From positions 83,567-147,566 of the forward strand of contig NZ_ATXF01000012.1 of assembly GCF_000421545.1 (NCBI RefSeq): a stretch of DNA of 64,000 nucleotides, given 5' to 3'. Position numbers and translations under genes: made by a program. The notes below the pieces were generated by a model. It did no database searches, was not told the origin of the DNA, and saw only the letters and a list, made by a program, of their open reading frames with translations. This DNA comes from Agromyces italicus DSM 16388 (lineage in GTDB: Bacteria > Actinomycetota > Actinomycetes > Actinomycetales > Microbacteriaceae). How positions within the stretch are numbered: the first letter of the stretch is position 1; each line of letters begins with the position of its first letter. Shown here piece by piece: positions 62,971 to 64,000 of this stretch.

Positions 62971-63435
62971 TCACGATTCATCAACCATGCGAACCGACCG
63001 CGAGAATGCACGGGCAGTCGGCCCCCACAGGAGCACCACCGCCACGACGACGCCTGAAAACGCCAACCACAGAAGTGGTGTTCGGCCGATGATCGACAAC
63101 TCGGTGAGTGCGACGATCGTCAGAACCCAGCGTGGCCAAGCTCTCCCTCTGCGTGCAAAGTACCCCGACGCTGCGACGCTCCCGCATGCGAGTATCAACA
63201 GATACACCCCAGTCGACGCGTCAACAAAGGCGATGTTTGGATCGGTGTCCCTCGGCAGGAGCACGGCAAGCGCGATGAAGGCGAGAAAGGCCGCAACGAC
63301 GGCTGAACCATAGCAGAGTACGCTTGCTGCCTCAACGCTCGGCGGTGGTGGCCCTGCAGCCCGTAATGGAGTCAGAGCCCCGTCGATTCGGGCGCTGCGC
63401 TGGCCGCGTTTCCGTTGATTCTGCAATTCACTCAT
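62971..63435 (-). CDS. Hypothetical four-helix membrane protein
   Basis: A 154-residue protein with a basic start (SELQNQRKRGQRSARI) and four membrane helices (CYGSAVVAAFLAFIALAVLL, VYLLILACGSVAASGYF, RWVLTIVALTELSII and LWLAFSGVVVAVVLLWG). No family recognised. Base composition is lower in GC than the core genes, and rarer codons are used. The ATG at 63435 overlaps the stop of the gene before it (ATGA), so the two are co-translated. Small membrane proteins in this position can be immunity proteins, but there is no direct evidence. Confidence 0.6.
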   Translation of the reverse strand: MSELQNQRKRGQRSARIDGALTPLRAAGPPPPSVEAASVLCYGSAVVAAFLAFIALAVLLPRDTDPNIAFVDASTGVYLLILACGSVAASGYFARRGRAWPRWVLTIVALTELSIIGRTPLLWLAFSGVVVAVVLLWGPTARAFSRSVRMVDES

Positions 63436-63716
63436 CGCTTCCATTGAGATTGCCAGTAGTCCCACTCCGCGTCGAGGAAGGCCGCGCCGTCATATGAGAG
63501 GGAAGCCATCGTTTCCGCGTCCATTCCTGAGGGATTTCGAGTTACCCATGCTTCCGCCACCTGCGGTGCAGCGGCCAGCGCGCTCCCCGCGAAGGGCCAG
63601 AAGGCGTCCCATGTTCTTACGCACTTTGTACTACAGAGGTGAGCGAACCTACTTTGACGATCCGCCGCAATGCTCACACAACTTTGATTCACATACCCTC
63701 CGCCTCCGCCGAGCAC
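63432..63716 (-). CDS. Hypothetical protein, probably the 3' end of a larger gene cut by an IS
   Basis: An open frame of 94 codons ending FLDAEWDYWQSQWKR. It has four Cys (in NQSCVSI, AHLCSTKC) and several rare codons (AGT, TGT, AGA), unlike the core genes. The possible GTG start at 63716 lies 2 bp from the end of the IS3 element starting at 63718 and has no ribosome site, so the frame is most likely the C-terminal part of a longer protein whose beginning was removed by the insertion. Function unknown. Confidence 0.5.
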   Translation of the reverse strand: MLGGGGGYVNQSCVSIAADRQSRFAHLCSTKCVRTWDAFWPFAGSALAAAPQVAEAWVTRNPSGMDAETMASLSYDGAAFLDAEWDYWQSQWKR

Positions 63717-63717
63717 C

Positions 63718-64000
63718 TGAACCGTCCCAGGTTTGATGCCGCATCCTTTTGAGTTGATTGGATGTCATCATGCCGAAGAAGATCGATCCCGCGCTGCGTG
63801 AGCGGGCTGTCAGGCTCGTGCGCGAGCACCGGGCGGAGTACCCGTCGAACGCGAAGGCGATCGCGGCCGTCGCCCGCCAGGAAGGCGTGGGTGCGGAGTC
63901 GCTGCGCCGGTGGGTGCTGCAGGCCGATATCGATGCCGGTGACCGTGATGGCCAAACCAGCGAAGAACATGCCGAGATCAAGCGGCTCAAGGCCGAGAAC
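63718..64000 (+). mobile_element. IS3 family element, cut by the window end
   Basis: The left end begins TGAACCGTCCCAGGTTTGAT, like many actinobacterial IS3 ends, 52 bp before an orfA start. The rest of the element lies outside the window. Confidence 0.75.
63770..64000 (+). CDS. IS3 orfA transposase, partial
   Basis: The first 77 codons of an OrfA: MPKKIDPALRERAVRLVREH, a helix-turn-helix (AIAAVARQEGVGAESLRRWV), and the start of the coiled coil (EEHAEIKRLKAEN). It differs from the OrfA at 60774, so this is another IS3 type. It is open to the window edge with no damage seen. Confidence 0.88.
   Translation, partial: MPKKIDPALRERAVRLVREHRAEYPSNAKAIAAVARQEGVGAESLRRWVLQADIDAGDRDGQTSEEHAEIKRLKAEN

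Overview
This 64 kb window comes from a high-GC actinobacterium. The gene set suggests the family Microbacteriaceae, possibly an Agromyces-like genus; this is inferred from protein style and base composition, because no rRNA gene lies in the window. Codons end mostly in G or C, and GTG and TTG starts are common. Many genes show a -10-like hexamer 6-8 nt before the start codon and no Shine-Dalgarno site, which points to leaderless mRNAs. No tRNA, rRNA, CRISPR array or prophage was seen.

Region 1 (1-7.6 kb) handles branched-chain amino acid breakdown. It holds the carboxyltransferase subunit of methylcrotonyl-CoA carboxylase (cut by the window start) with a divergent TetR regulator and two operator-like palindromes, then the branched-chain 2-oxoacid dehydrogenase genes E1alpha-E1beta-E2 with a divergent Lrp/AsnC regulator. 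Region 2 (8-33 kb) is mixed housekeeping and accessory DNA: pnp and rpsO (unusually about 11 kb apart), dodecin, a two-component flavin oxidoreductase pair, a secreted M28 aminopeptidase, thioredoxin, transporters, a HAD/CPBP pair, a thermolysin-type protease with an emfourin-type inhibitor, FKBP, PrsW, an FAD-linked oxidase and an Ada-AlkA repair fusion.

Region 3 (33.5-43.5 kb) is a complete-looking non-phosphorylating L-fucose pathway. A ribose-type ABC importer and a RbsD/FucU mutarotase are followed by a dehydrogenase, a lactonase and L-fuconate dehydratase on the minus strand. A short-chain dehydrogenase and a fumarylacetoacetase-type hydrolase lie divergently on the plus strand. A GntR/FadR regulator sits at the edge, and related palindromes (core ATC-N-GATGT) lie upstream of the regulator and of the pathway promoters.

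Region 4 (44.6-53.2 kb) looks like a gamma-glutamyl route for amines such as polyamines or ethanolamine: permease, glutamine-synthetase-like ligase, gamma-glutamyl hydrolase, aldehyde dehydrogenase, SDR and GntR regulator, with an AATGGTCG inverted repeat in the divergent promoter. An aspartate ammonia-lyase gene lies downstream of the permease. Region 5 (53.2-59.7 kb) has two nucleobase permeases separated by a strong terminator and a 7 x 8-bp tandem repeat, then a PiT phosphate transporter, a Nudix hydrolase and 6-phosphofructokinase.

Region 6 (59.8-64 kb) is a cluster of damaged insertion sequences: an IS3 element with both ends but a broken orfB, an IS256 transposase cut before its second catalytic Asp and sitting inside IS3 debris, another decayed IS3 copy, and the start of a further IS3 element at the window end. 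Two unfamiliar overlapping genes with atypical codon use lie between these elements.
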